Position numbers and translations under genes: made by a program. The notes under the pieces were generated by a model. That model worked only from the letters and a program-made list of their open reading frames with translations, did not search any database and was not told the DNA's origin. A DNA stretch of 64,000 nucleotides from Chitinophaga flava (GTDB taxonomy: Bacteria; Bacteroidota; Bacteroidia; Chitinophagales; Chitinophagaceae). Positions 1-7,773 of the stretch are shown here, one piece after another; position 1 is the first letter of the stretch; each line of letters starts with the position of its first letter. Location of the stretch: contig NZ_QFFJ01000001.1 of NCBI RefSeq assembly GCF_003308995.1, positions 868,001 to 932,000 of the forward strand, read 5' to 3'.

Positions 1-1
1 A

Positions 2-418
2 TGGCTTACAGGCAACTCCCTTTCTTTTATTGCCATTGTGGGGCTGATAGCGCTGGCCGGTATTGAAGTGAAGAACACTATCCTGCTGGTGGATTTTACC
101 AACCAGCTGCGGATGCAGGGCAAGTCACTGGAAGCGGCTATACGGGAAGCCGGAGAGATACGTTTCCTGCCGATCGTACTGACATCGCTGACGGCTATAG
201 GAGGATTGATACCGATTGCCATTTCCACCAACCCGATGATTGCCCCGCTGGCCATTGTACTGATTGGTGGCCTTATCAGTTCCACCTTGCTGTCCAGGAT
301 CGTAACACCGGTAGTGTACAAACTGATACCACCGAAGATAACGCCCGAACAGACTGTAACGCCTTCCGCCAATGGCCGGGGAGACAAACAACTGGTCCTA
401 CAGGAGTCGGAGGCTTAA
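2..418 (+). CDS. RND efflux transporter, C-terminal end (partial)
   Basis: This is the last 138 residues of an inner-membrane RND pump; the start lies outside the window and the frame is open from base 2. The stretch GIEVKNTILLVDF, followed by a conserved acidic/Arg helix and GGLIPIAI, is typical of the late transmembrane helices of HAE1/CzcA-type permeases. Three hydrophobic helices can be seen, followed by a polar tail of about 30 residues in the cytoplasm. RND pumps use the proton gradient to export drugs or metals through a periplasmic adaptor and an outer-membrane channel. The substrate cannot be judged from this fragment. No adaptor or channel gene follows it, so any partners must lie upstream. 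Confidence 0.88.
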   Translation, partial: WLTGNSLSFIAIVGLIALAGIEVKNTILLVDFTNQLRMQGKSLEAAIREAGEIRFLPIVLTSLTAIGGLIPIAISTNPMIAPLAIVLIGGLISSTLLSRIVTPVVYKLIPPKITPEQTVTPSANGRGDKQLVLQESEA

Positions 419-447
419 TTGGAGGCTTGCAATTCGTAATTCTTCCT

Positions 448-455
448 TATTTTTG
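448..455 (+). promoter_or_regulatory. Bacteroidota -7 promoter box for the 503 gene
   Basis: TATTTTTG fits the TAnnTTTG consensus of the Bacteroidota primary sigma factor. A TTG at 427-429 lies 18 bases upstream and could be the -33 element, which is slightly closer than the usual 19-21. The implied leader is about 45 bases. Confidence 0.45.
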
Positions 456-502
456 GACCTGTTACGAATACTACCACCATTTCCTCTTGAAAATTTGTTC
501 TT

Positions 503-1012
503 ATGAAAAGAAACATTCTGGCCTTTATGGCAGTCATGCTGATGTTATGTATGAGTGCACAAACTTCGCAGGCGCAGTTAAAAAGATTCAGTATTGGTCC
601 TTATGTAGAAGCCGGTTTCCCCACTGGTGATTTCAGCACTACCCACAACCCCGGATTTGGTGTTGGTTTGGGCGCAGATGTGAAGCTGATTGCCGGCCTT
701 ACCGCCGTAGGCTCCGTAGGTTTTGATTACTTTAAGGGCAAGACTATCGACAACGGCAATACTAAAATTGCTTCTGCCAAAGTAATACCGGTAAGACTGG
801 GTCTGCGTTATCAACTGATATCTATCCTGTATGTGAAAGTAGAAGGCGGTACCGCCAACTTTACCGGTGATTACAACAATGGTACCGGTGCGCTGGTAGC
901 TCCTGGTCTGGGTATCCGTTTACTGGGCCTGGATGTGGAAGGTAAATATGAAGCCTGGTTTAAAGATGGTACCCACGGGTTCTTTGGCCTGAAGGCAGGA
1001 TATAACTTTTAA
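503..1012 (+). CDS. Small outer-membrane beta-barrel protein
   Basis: A 169-residue protein with a Sec signal peptide (KR, a hydrophobic core, then a cleavage region near SQAQ). The mature part alternates short hydrophobic strands with Gly-rich turns and ends in an aromatic residue (GYNF), the usual C-terminal signature of an outer-membrane barrel. The size suits an eight-stranded OmpA/OmpW-like barrel without a peptidoglycan-binding domain. It has its own promoter box at 448-455 and a bidirectional terminator downstream, so it is probably monocistronic. The function is unknown; proteins of this type in Bacteroidota are usually annotated only as porin-family barrels. Confidence 0.75.
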   Translation: MKRNILAFMAVMLMLCMSAQTSQAQLKRFSIGPYVEAGFPTGDFSTTHNPGFGVGLGADVKLIAGLTAVGSVGFDYFKGKTIDNGNTKIASAKVIPVRLGLRYQLISILYVKVEGGTANFTGDYNNGTGALVAPGLGIRLLGLDVEGKYEAWFKDGTHGFFGLKAGYNF

Positions 1013-1019
1013 TTTTTTT

Positions 1020-1068
1020 CTTTCAAAACGTAAAGAGGTGCGGTATGCCCTCTTTACGTTTCTGAAAG
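1020..1068. terminator. Bidirectional hairpin between convergent genes
   Basis: The arms AAACGTAAAGAGG (1026-1038) and CCTCTTTACGTTT (1049-1061) pair perfectly. A further six pairs (1020-1025 with 1063-1068) follow across a one-base bulge. T-runs lie to the left (1013-1019). The stop codon of the minus-strand gene at 1054 is inside the right arm. Confidence 0.75.
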
Positions 1069-1737
1069 GAACTTCGGTGTAAAACCACCCTGTGTACATC
1101 CCGGCACAGGAACGATATTATCTCCGCTCTGATCTACATTCGGCAGCTTCATGATATTGGGATACCATGATTTTTTAAATGCCGGATCTACTGCTGCCAG
1201 TTCTACCAACACATGATAGCCTCCTCTTGTTTCCATGACCGTCAGGCAGGAAGGATTGATGTATTCCCTGATTTGTTGCAGGATGGCCGGATCTTTGGCA
1301 TCCACGTCAATATCGATATAGTATTTGTTGCTGCATGACTGCTGAATAGCGCTCATTACTTCCTGATGCGGATTTTTCACGCGTGCCTCCGCCTGGATGT
1401 TTTGGGCAAATGTCACCAGTGATGTATAGGTAGCTTTCCACAGGTCGCGGGGATTTATGCTGATATACAGTGCCAGTGCTTCCTGCGGGATGATGATACC
1501 GCCTTGTGTATAGGCGCCGGCAGCACATTCCAGCTGCCTTATTTTTTCCAGCATATTTTCTTTTTTGCTGGTGAAACGTTTCAGCTGTTGTTTATCGGCT
1601 TTAAGACCATGATCTCCTTCCAGGTATTTGGTGCGGGCCAGCAGGCATAGGTAATACTGCTCATGCTCATTACAAGCCGGCAGCCAGTCGATGAACGCTT
1701 TCAGGGCCTGTTCATCGGTGATGATTTTATAATTCAT
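1054..1737 (-). CDS. Conserved hypothetical protein with primase-like (AEP) motifs
   Basis: A 227-residue protein with no signal peptide. Its C-terminal half carries YYIDIDVD (D142, D144, D146), then TRGGYH (H175), then GDNIVPVPGCTQGGF (D206, about residues 205-219). The order hhhDhD, small-x-H, acidic followed by PG(T/C) matches the three motifs of archaeo-eukaryotic primase/PrimPol domains, and the YISINPRD stretch near residue 91 also recalls that fold. No helicase, zinc or PriCT domain is attached, so it would be a stand-alone small member. It lies 8 bases downstream of the epimerase gene and is probably co-transcribed with it. The motif reading is from sequence; a nucleotidyltransferase activity is inference. 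Confidence 0.6.
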   Translation of the reverse strand: MNYKIITDEQALKAFIDWLPACNEHEQYYLCLLARTKYLEGDHGLKADKQQLKRFTSKKENMLEKIRQLECAAGAYTQGGIIIPQEALALYISINPRDLWKATYTSLVTFAQNIQAEARVKNPHQEVMSAIQQSCSNKYYIDIDVDAKDPAILQQIREYINPSCLTVMETRGGYHVLVELAAVDPAFKKSWYPNIMKLPNVDQSGDNIVPVPGCTQGGFTPKFLSET

Positions 1738-1745
1738 GGCATAGA

Positions 1746-2615
1746 TTAAAAAAACGAGGCTGTCCAGGTACGTTCAAATTTTTCGCCTGGCACTAATTGG
1801 TTGATGCCTTCTTTTTCATTCAGTTCACCGGTGGCAGCCACATTATCGGCGATACCACACCAGGGTTCAATACATACGAAGTCCGCGTTTTTGGCGGCCC
1901 ATATGCCCATATAAGGGAAGCCGTTAAATGATACCGTGAGACCATGTGGTGTTTTATGGCTGCGGATACTGATGGCATCGGAAGCCAGGGCTTTGAATAC
2001 CAGGGCATCTTCCAGAAACAGTGACTTCTTTAAAGGCAGTTCCTGTGTTTGTTGTAATAACGGTACCGGTGTCAGCTCTATCTGCCCTTCCGGAGACAGC
2101 GGATAACGGCCGGTGGTTTCTGTTTTATTGAATTCCAGGTAATAATCTTCGTAGCCGGTGCCTTCCACCAGCGGGACCTTAAAAGCCGGATGCCCACCTA
2201 CGGAAAAGAATAATTCCTTACTGTCTGTATTTTCTACCAGATAACTCACCTGCAGCCTCTCACCTTCCAGCACATAACGTACCCTGAAAACAAACCGGAA
2301 CGGATATACGGACAACGTAGCGTCGCTGTCTTTCAGCAGAAAGGTAACCTGTGTACTGGTATGCTCTTCTACTGTAAAAACCTGCTCTCTGGCAAAACCA
2401 TGTCTCCCCAGCGTATATTCGTGACCGTTATAGGTATAAGTATTTTTTTTCAGTCCGCCTACAATAGGGAACAGCACGGGGCTTTTTTTACCCCATACGG
2501 CAGGATCTCCGCTCCAGAGGTATTCCAGTCCTGAATCGTTACGGACAATATGTTGCAGTTCTGCACCAGCCTCAGCCAGTTGAATCGTCAGCAGTTCGTT
2601 GGAAATAGTTATCAT
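1746..2615 (-). CDS. LacX-type aldose 1-epimerase family protein
   Basis: A 289-residue cytosolic protein of the galactose mutarotase-like fold. It opens with ISNELLTIQLAEAGAELQHI and has EYLWSGDPAVWGKKSPVLFPIVGGL near residue 30, the hallmark of the LacX/YeaD branch. GRHGFAR (about 70), a VGGHPAF histidine (about 142) and a late CIEPW acid segment are the usual active-site positions. The family interconverts anomers of hexoses or hexose-6-phosphates; the exact sugar is unknown. It shares a 91-base gap with the divergent SDR gene. It heads a probable two-gene operon with the primase-like gene 8 bases downstream. Confidence 0.85.
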   Translation of the reverse strand: MITISNELLTIQLAEAGAELQHIVRNDSGLEYLWSGDPAVWGKKSPVLFPIVGGLKKNTYTYNGHEYTLGRHGFAREQVFTVEEHTSTQVTFLLKDSDATLSVYPFRFVFRVRYVLEGERLQVSYLVENTDSKELFFSVGGHPAFKVPLVEGTGYEDYYLEFNKTETTGRYPLSPEGQIELTPVPLLQQTQELPLKKSLFLEDALVFKALASDAISIRSHKTPHGLTVSFNGFPYMGIWAAKNADFVCIEPWCGIADNVAATGELNEKEGINQLVPGEKFERTWTASFF

Positions 2616-2636
2616 ACGTGTATCGCCTTAAAAAAA

Positions 2637-2644
2637 CGAAGATA
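2637..2644 (-). promoter_or_regulatory. Possible -7 box of the epimerase gene
   Basis: Read on the minus strand this is TATCTTCG, one base from TAnnTTTG, 21 bases before the ATG at 2615. It sits back to back with the plus-strand box at 2680-2687. Confidence 0.35.
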
Positions 2645-2679
2645 AACAAAAAATAACGCCTGTTACGGGCGATAGGGGT

Positions 2680-2687
2680 TATCTTTG
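2680..2687 (+). promoter_or_regulatory. -7 promoter box of the SDR gene
   Basis: TATCTTTG is an exact match to TAnnTTTG and lies 19 bases before the ATG at 2707. A GTG at 2689 in the same frame falls almost on the expected transcription start, so it cannot be the translation start; this decides for the ATG at 2707. Confidence 0.55.
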
Positions 2688-2706
2688 CGTGCTAAAAGCA
2701 GTAAAT

Positions 2707-3423
2707 ATGGAATCATTACAAGGAAAAAAAGTGCTGATCACAGGCGGTGGTAAAGGAATAGGACGTGCTGTAGCCGTGGCCCTCGCACAAGAAGGGGCAG
2801 ATATTGCTTTAATAGGTCGTAGTGAAGCGCCTTTGAAAGAAGTGGTAGAAGCTGTTAGCGGGCTGGGTGTTAAAGCCACCTATGCTATTGCTGATGTAGG
2901 CTCCATGGAAGCCGTAAACGCAGCCGTAGCCAGCCTTACCAAAGAGCTGGGCAGCATCGACATTCTGATCAACAACGCAGGTATAGCCGCCTTCGGCGGA
3001 TTTATGGAACTCACTCCCGAACAATGGGAAGACATTATCCGTGTAAACCTGCTCGGCGTATACTATGTAACCCGTGCTATATTACCAGACATGATAGCCC
3101 GTCAAACCGGCGACATCATCAACATAGCTTCTACAGCCGGCCAGCGTGGCGCTCCGCTCACCAGTGCCTACAGCGCCTCCAAGTTTGGCCTGCTGGGCCT
3201 TACCGAATCGCTGATGCTTGAAGTAAGAAAACATAATATCCGCGTCAGCGCCCTCACCCCCAGCACAATCGCCACCGATATGGCTAAAGCACTTAACCTC
3301 ACCGATGGTAATCCGGAGAAGGTATTGCAGCCTGAAGACCTGGCGGAGTTCATTGTAGCGCAGCTCAAAATGAACAGAAGAGTGTTGCTGAAATCAGCGG
3401 GGTTATGGTCCACCAACCCATAA
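2707..3423 (+). CDS. SDR-family oxidoreductase, FabG-like 3-ketoacyl-ACP reductase
   Basis: A 238-residue classical short-chain dehydrogenase. Visible are the NAD(P)-binding TGGGKGIG near residue 14, NNAG near 84, and the catalytic Ser...Tyr-x-x-x-Lys (Y-S-A-S-K near residue 155). The family uses NAD(P)H to reduce a keto group. Sequence and size are close to 3-ketoacyl-ACP reductases, but the gene is outside any fatty-acid operon, so the substrate is open. The ATG at 2707 was chosen over an in-frame GTG at 2689 because of the promoter box. A nested inverted repeat follows the stop. Confidence 0.88.
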   Translation: MESLQGKKVLITGGGKGIGRAVAVALAQEGADIALIGRSEAPLKEVVEAVSGLGVKATYAIADVGSMEAVNAAVASLTKELGSIDILINNAGIAAFGGFMELTPEQWEDIIRVNLLGVYYVTRAILPDMIARQTGDIINIASTAGQRGAPLTSAYSASKFGLLGLTESLMLEVRKHNIRVSALTPSTIATDMAKALNLTDGNPEKVLQPEDLAEFIVAQLKMNRRVLLKSAGLWSTNP

Positions 3424-3437
3424 CTGTGATGAATGCT

Positions 3438-3649
3438 GATATCGCTGATTTCCCTGATAGGCGAATATATGAACTGTGATTATTATGATATCGCTGATGC
3501 TCCTGATGAGCGGAGATATAAGCGAAGAGATAGTGATTATTAATGTATCAGGTAATGATAAAAAAGCGAAGAAGCCATTGAATCTTATTTCAATGGCTTC
3601 TTCGCTTTTTTATTTTGGCTTATATCTTCGCTCATCAGGAGCATCAGCG
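3438..3649. repeat. Intergenic repeat: two direct copies plus an inverted copy around a terminator
   Basis: GATATCGCTGAT starts a unit at 3438 and again at 3487, in direct orientation with a period near 49. The second unit (3492-3523) is repeated in inverse orientation at 3618-3649 with 31 of 32 bases matching. The inverted arms enclose a separate 23-bp perfect stem (3560-3611). The whole could fold into one nested cruciform about 160 bases long between two convergent genes. Confidence 0.75.
3560..3611. terminator. Strong bidirectional terminator
   Basis: A perfect 23-bp stem (3560-3582 with 3589-3611) with a 6-base loop. It begins with six A and ends with six T, so it can act for both the plus-strand SDR gene and the minus-strand gene ending at 3668. 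Confidence 0.85.
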
Positions 3650-3667
3650 GCATCAGTATCATCACCG

Positions 3668-4618
3668 TTATAGTTTGAGTCGTTCTCTTGACAAGGCAAA
3701 CTTAACACCAAATACAGCGAGGATGTTATTCTGTTTATCGAAGTTTTTGCCGAAGGCAGCAACGGCGTAGAAGCTGTCGTTGATCATGAAGTTGGCGATA
3801 AAAGCCAGGCGGTCATAGTTGATGGCGTTCTTCAGATCGTGGCGGTTGACGTATTCGGCAGAGAGGTCGAAGCGGCCTTTCTGATAATTGACGGACATAC
3901 CATAATCGAGCAGGTTGCTGTCGGCCGGTGTGTTGCTCCAGGTGTAACGGCCCAGGGCGACAAAGTCGAGCGGGAAGTTGCCAGGTGCCCAACGTATGTT
4001 GGTCCAGATACCGGAGCGGGATGTTGATAGGTTTTTGAACCTGTTATTAGGCGCATCGCCGGCCAGGGCACCTGCCAGTTCTACGATCACTAGACCCTGG
4101 TTACGCTGTACATCAAACATAGCCCGCAGTTCAGCATTTTTCCGGGCGATAGCTACGGTGTCGAGTTGATCAGGACTCACTGACAGCAGGTCTATTATTT
4201 CCTGTTTTTTCTTCAGCATGGCATCCCGGTTTTTGCGGTAAAAAAAGCGGAACACCTGTGTACGGAAGCCGGCAGACAGACTGGTGGAAGTGTCTGTTTT
4301 GAAGGTGGCTGCGGAAACATTAAACGTCTGCAGAATGGGGAAATGGTTATTGAGATAACGTTCGAAGGTCAGGCCGGGTTTGTTGGTAAGCCAGTATGGT
4401 GTGACCTCTACCGCGCCACCCTGCCACAGGTTCAGCAGGCTGATACCAAATGCTTTGGGGTTGACGGGTTTGTCGATGGCTGCCGGAGCCTTGTCTGCCA
4501 GGATCAATCCGGGCGCCGTAGGCATGGTCATATCCGATATCTTCAGGGAGTCTTTCAACTGGGCATAGCCGGGACTGGTTGCTGCCAGGAGCAACATCCA
4601 TAGGAGTAACTTTTTCAT
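3668..4618 (-). CDS. Secreted protein, probable outer-membrane barrel, function unknown
   Basis: A 316-residue protein with a clear signal peptide (MKKLLLWMLLLAATSPGYAQ). The last 150 residues alternate hydrophobic strands ending in Phe or Tyr with charged turns (for example RSGIWTNIRW, DFVALGRYTW, LLDYGMSVNYQ), as in outer-membrane barrels. A helical, Lys-rich patch lies near residues 125-165. I do not recognise the family. It starts 3 bases after the stop of the 4622 gene, so the two are co-transcribed and may work together. Confidence 0.65.
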   Translation of the reverse strand: MKKLLLWMLLLAATSPGYAQLKDSLKISDMTMPTAPGLILADKAPAAIDKPVNPKAFGISLLNLWQGGAVEVTPYWLTNKPGLTFERYLNNHFPILQTFNVSAATFKTDTSTSLSAGFRTQVFRFFYRKNRDAMLKKKQEIIDLLSVSPDQLDTVAIARKNAELRAMFDVQRNQGLVIVELAGALAGDAPNNRFKNLSTSRSGIWTNIRWAPGNFPLDFVALGRYTWSNTPADSNLLDYGMSVNYQKGRFDLSAEYVNRHDLKNAINYDRLAFIANFMINDSFYAVAAFGKNFDKQNNILAVFGVKFALSRERLKL

Positions 4619-4621
4619 GGT

Positions 4622-4978
4622 CTATTTAAAATTAAAGTCCAGCAAAAAGGACATGATGTCTCCGTCTGTTATTACTTCATCCTGGTATAGTTTCACGGAA
4701 GGAGTACATCCACTGAAGGAGTAAGTAACAACGATGCCATTGGTAAGGCTGTTGGTGTCCAGTACGTTAGTAATCACATGCAGGGCTCTACCCTTCAGTT
4801 CATCTGCCTTTCCGAGCTGGAGGTTACGGATTTCACCTTTTGCAATGGGGGTATTAACACCGTCAAGGCTTATAACGCTGGCGCCTATCTGGGCGTTTCC
4901 GATGCTGATGTTAAGAATGACATCCGATCCCGGGATAACGTCCAGATCGTCACTCTTCTTTTGGTATTTAATGGCCAT
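4622..4978 (-). CDS. Small hypothetical protein, operon partner of the barrel gene
   Basis: 118 residues from the ATG at 4978; an upstream in-frame ATG at 5020 would add 14 residues rich in His and Cys with no family look, so the shorter form is preferred. There is no signal peptide and no membrane segment. Predicted mostly beta (DVILNISIGNAQIGASVISLDG, then SFSGCTPSVKLYQD). I do not recognise the family. The stop is 3 bases before the start of the secreted protein gene. Confidence 0.55.
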   Translation of the reverse strand: MAIKYQKKSDDLDVIPGSDVILNISIGNAQIGASVISLDGVNTPIAKGEIRNLQLGKADELKGRALHVITNVLDTNSLTNGIVVTYSFSGCTPSVKLYQDEVITDGDIMSFLLDFNFK

Positions 4979-5038
4979 AGGATGTATTGTTTTATGCGAA
5001 TGTAGGCACTCACTACGCAAGGTATATAGTATACACTG

Positions 5039-5857
5039 TCAACGCACCGCACTGAGCCAGCCGGCAATAAAATTCAGCACTTCCTTGCGGTTAAATTCGT
5101 TGTGCAGCTCATGATAGTCGCCGGGCCATTCCCGGTAAGTCAGCATAGAAGCAGGGGCTTTGTCGGCAAAGAGGCGGGAGCCTTCCACCGCAGTGAAGGC
5201 GTCATCGGCACCGTGAATAAGCAGGGACCGGGTTTTCAGGGTATCGGCGTGTTCCAGGCACCACAGGCCATTCTGAATCATATCATTCGCCAGCCGTATA
5301 CTTATTTTATCGTGGCGAAGTGGGTTATGACGGAACTTTTCCACTTCTTCTATATCATGGGAGATTTTGGTGATATCCAGGCCCTGGCTGAGGCGGATAT
5401 GGGGCACCACGCGGTTCAGCATCTTCAGCAGGCCACGGAGCAAGGCACCCGGGCGTTTGGCCACAATCAGTGCCGGAGCGGAGATAACAGCAGCCAGGAT
5501 ATCCGGGGATCTTCTGAGCAGGAAACCGGTCAGCACTCCACCACCCATACTATGGCCATACATCACCACCGGTTTATGGTATAGTTCCTTTATATGCGCC
5601 AGGAAAGCGGCTTCATAGTCTAATATATAATCAAACCCGGGCGTAGCACCTCTTTTACCATCACTTTTACCATGCCCGTAATGATCAAGCCCTACCACCG
5701 CATATCCTTCCTGATTGAAGAACCGCGCTACCGGCGCATAACGGCTGATATCTTCCCCAATACCATGAATAATGATCATCACACGGCTGAACTCTTCCGG
5801 AATCCAGTTGATCCCGTGAAAACGAGTATGGCGGAATGACCAGTAAAATGCGTTCAT
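5039..5857 (-). CDS. Alpha/beta hydrolase, lysophospholipase/monoglyceride lipase type
   Basis: A 272-residue single-domain hydrolase. Visible are the oxyanion-hole strand IIIHGIGE (about residue 27), the nucleophile elbow YGHSMGGG (Ser near 97), the catalytic Asp in HGADDAF (about 217) and His in GDYHELHNE (about 247). These match the Hydrolase_4 branch, which cleaves mono- or lysoglycerolipids. The ATG at 5857 is chosen because a near-consensus -7 box (TATATTCG, minus strand, 5863-5870) lies 5 bases upstream; longer in-frame starts exist at 5875 (ATG) and 5884 (GTG). No lipid genes adjoin it, so the physiological substrate is unknown. Confidence 0.82.
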   Translation of the reverse strand: MNAFYWSFRHTRFHGINWIPEEFSRVMIIIHGIGEDISRYAPVARFFNQEGYAVVGLDHYGHGKSDGKRGATPGFDYILDYEAAFLAHIKELYHKPVVMYGHSMGGGVLTGFLLRRSPDILAAVISAPALIVAKRPGALLRGLLKMLNRVVPHIRLSQGLDITKISHDIEEVEKFRHNPLRHDKISIRLANDMIQNGLWCLEHADTLKTRSLLIHGADDAFTAVEGSRLFADKAPASMLTYREWPGDYHELHNEFNRKEVLNFIAGWLSAVR

Positions 5858-5917
5858 GCCAGCGAATATAAACATTATTCCCACGCAAATTTTCCAGCCA
5901 CTGTGAAGGTGTTTTTA

Positions 5918-5925
5918 TATTTTTG
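5918..5925 (+). promoter_or_regulatory. -7 promoter box of the 5957 gene
   Basis: TATTTTTG is an exact TAnnTTTG match 31 bases upstream of the ATG at 5957. No good -33 TTTG is seen at 19-21 bases. Confidence 0.4.
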
Positions 5926-5956
5926 CAAACTTATCAACTTTAATCTTTAGCACAGT

Positions 5957-6370
5957 ATGATCAAAGAGGCCAAATCTGCGCCGGTGTACACTATTCCTTT
6001 AAGTTACCGGAAAATGGAAAACCTTCATATTGTTTTCTGGCTGTTGAAAGACATCAGCTGGTGCATGATCTGGAAACCACTGGGTATAGCCATGATCTTC
6101 CCTACCCTTATCATCTCACTGGTGATAGCCTGGCGTACCAGACAGTTTATGTCGGAGCTATGCCATAATGTGGCCATCTCCTTATGGATCTCTGCCAACT
6201 CTTACTGGATGATCAGCGAGTTTTTCCATTTTGATGCGCAGGTGATAGTAGGTCCCATCACCTTTAAACACCTGGCCCTGATTCCTTTTGTATCCGGCCT
6301 GCTCATACTGGCTTTCTATTATTTATACTATCTACCCAGAAATAAAGAATCTGAAGAGATCATCAACTAA
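5957..6370 (+). CDS. Small integral membrane protein, function unknown
   Basis: 137 residues with three likely transmembrane helices (about 41-58, 71-88 and 104-126). The helices are rich in Trp, His and Phe (ISANSYWMISEFFHF). There is no signal peptide and no known catalytic motif. An in-frame ATG at 6014 (MENLHIVF) is an alternative start that would keep all three helices. A strong bidirectional terminator follows. I do not recognise the family; it is probably lineage specific. Confidence 0.6.
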   Translation: MIKEAKSAPVYTIPLSYRKMENLHIVFWLLKDISWCMIWKPLGIAMIFPTLIISLVIAWRTRQFMSELCHNVAISLWISANSYWMISEFFHFDAQVIVGPITFKHLALIPFVSGLLILAFYYLYYLPRNKESEEIIN

Positions 6371-6377
6371 TAAAAAG

Positions 6378-6412
6378 AGGCCTGAGCAATGTTATCTGCT
6401 CAGGCCTTTTTT
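6378..6412. terminator. Bidirectional terminator
   Basis: An 11-bp perfect stem AGGCCTGAGCA / TGCTCAGGCCT (6378-6388 with 6397-6407), preceded by A-runs and followed by TTTTT. It lies between the convergent 5957 gene and the TldE-like gene. Confidence 0.85.
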
Positions 6413-6432
6413 ATTTTCGTTGAAGCGGATTT

Positions 6433-7770
6433 TTAGATCGCGTCTGACAAAGAAGTGAAGGTAAAGTCCCGCAGCTTCATCGGCGGCAATATAGCACTGG
6501 CACCACTTTCACCACTCACTGCCCTTTCAGGCTTACCCAGCGCTTCCACATTATTCAACATGATCACCGGGCTTTCATTGAAACGGAAGTTCTTCACCGG
6601 ATGTTTGATCACGCCGTTTTCGATATAGAAAGTTCCGTCACGGGTAAGCCCGGTAAACAACAATGTTTGAGGGTCTACCGAGCGGATATACCAGAGGCGT
6701 GTTACGAGGATACCTTTCTCTGTGCTTTTGATCAGATCTTCCAGCGAATCAGTACCACCTTCCATGATAAAGGCATCCGGAGAAGGGACGGCCTTTACAT
6801 TATCCTTCTGTGCCCAATAGCGGGAATAGTACATGTTTTTGACCACCCCTTTTTCGATCCAGGTGATTTTCTCCTGTGGTCTTCCATCAAAGTTGTAATA
6901 GGAAGTAGGCATATCAGGATGCCAGGGATCGGAATAGATAGTGACACTGTCATCCATGAGTTTGTCTCCCAGCTTGGTTTTGCCGCCAGCCTTGCTGAGG
7001 AAGCTTCTGCCTTCTTCCGCACTGCGGGCGTCCATACCAAAGATGAGGTTTTCCAGCAGCACGATGGAAGCGGCAGGTTCCAGAATCACCGTGTATTTGC
7101 CGGGTTCCAGTGCCTTGGCGCCTTTAGAACCGACGGCTTTCATGGCCGCTGCGCTGGATTCTTTTTTAATATCCAGTTTGGTGACGTCGTTATATGCTTT
7201 AGCCGCGTAGCCAGAGCCCGTACCGTCTTCTGTTCGGACAGTGATGCTGAGGTTGACGTCTGTAGAATTATAGTAAGCGAAAAGTCCTTTGGAATTCATC
7301 ATTGCGGAGAAGCCGACATTGTTTTCCAGGTAACCTGCCGCCACGAGGTGGTTTTGTTTGGTAATAGAGAGGCTTTGTGCTACCGCTTCTGCGCGGTAGG
7401 CCGGGTCTATGGCAGCTGTTTCTTTATTGTAGGTAGCAGATGCAGTGGCATATTGCTGCGGGCCCAGAACAGACATATATTCCGGGTTCTCCGGCGCCAG
7501 GCGGGCCAGTTCTTCTGCTCTTTTTACGACCTTCTCCAGGGAAGCATCATCATATTCGTTGATGGTAGCTGTTCCCAGTTTTTTACCAAAAGCAGAGGAT
7601 ACCACCAGCATACTTTTGCTGCTGGCGCCACTGGTAGATACCGCGTTACGCGCATAACGCACGTTACTGGATTCGCCACCAAAGAGGAGTACCTCACATT
7701 CATCTGCTTTTGAGTGGGCAAGCACTTTTTTCAATAATGCCTGCGCTGCTTCTTTACTGAGTATCGGCAT
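6433..7770 (-). CDS. TldE/PmbA-like metallopeptidase subunit, copy 1
   Basis: A 445-residue member of the TldD/PmbA family of the TldE type: it has no HExxxH zinc motif. Family landmarks are YARNAVSTSG near residue 40, GTGSGYA near 180 and a conserved C-terminal core (RLWYIRSVDPQTLLFTGLTR). In E. coli, TldE is the non-catalytic partner of TldD; the heterodimer cleaves unfolded peptides and matures microcin B17. The start lies 3 bases after the stop of the TldD-like gene. It has no signal peptide, whereas its partner does, so where the pair meets is unclear. It is a close paralog of the 9667-11001 gene. Confidence 0.88.
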   Translation of the reverse strand: MPILSKEAAQALLKKVLAHSKADECEVLLFGGESSNVRYARNAVSTSGASSKSMLVVSSAFGKKLGTATINEYDDASLEKVVKRAEELARLAPENPEYMSVLGPQQYATASATYNKETAAIDPAYRAEAVAQSLSITKQNHLVAAGYLENNVGFSAMMNSKGLFAYYNSTDVNLSITVRTEDGTGSGYAAKAYNDVTKLDIKKESSAAAMKAVGSKGAKALEPGKYTVILEPAASIVLLENLIFGMDARSAEEGRSFLSKAGGKTKLGDKLMDDSVTIYSDPWHPDMPTSYYNFDGRPQEKITWIEKGVVKNMYYSRYWAQKDNVKAVPSPDAFIMEGGTDSLEDLIKSTEKGILVTRLWYIRSVDPQTLLFTGLTRDGTFYIENGVIKHPVKNFRFNESPVIMLNNVEALGKPERAVSGESGASAILPPMKLRDFTFTSLSDAI

Positions 7771-7773
7771 ATA

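Noticed and set aside
427..630. 67-codon frame before the 503 gene
   Set aside because: Overlaps the signal peptide of a better-supported gene in another frame and covers its promoter box.
6601..7713. 370-codon plus-strand frame opposite the TldE gene
   Set aside because: It is the antisense shadow of the TldE-like gene, which has clear family motifs; likewise the 338- and 328-codon frames opposite the mutarotase (26902-27918) and aldo/keto reductase (51267-52253).
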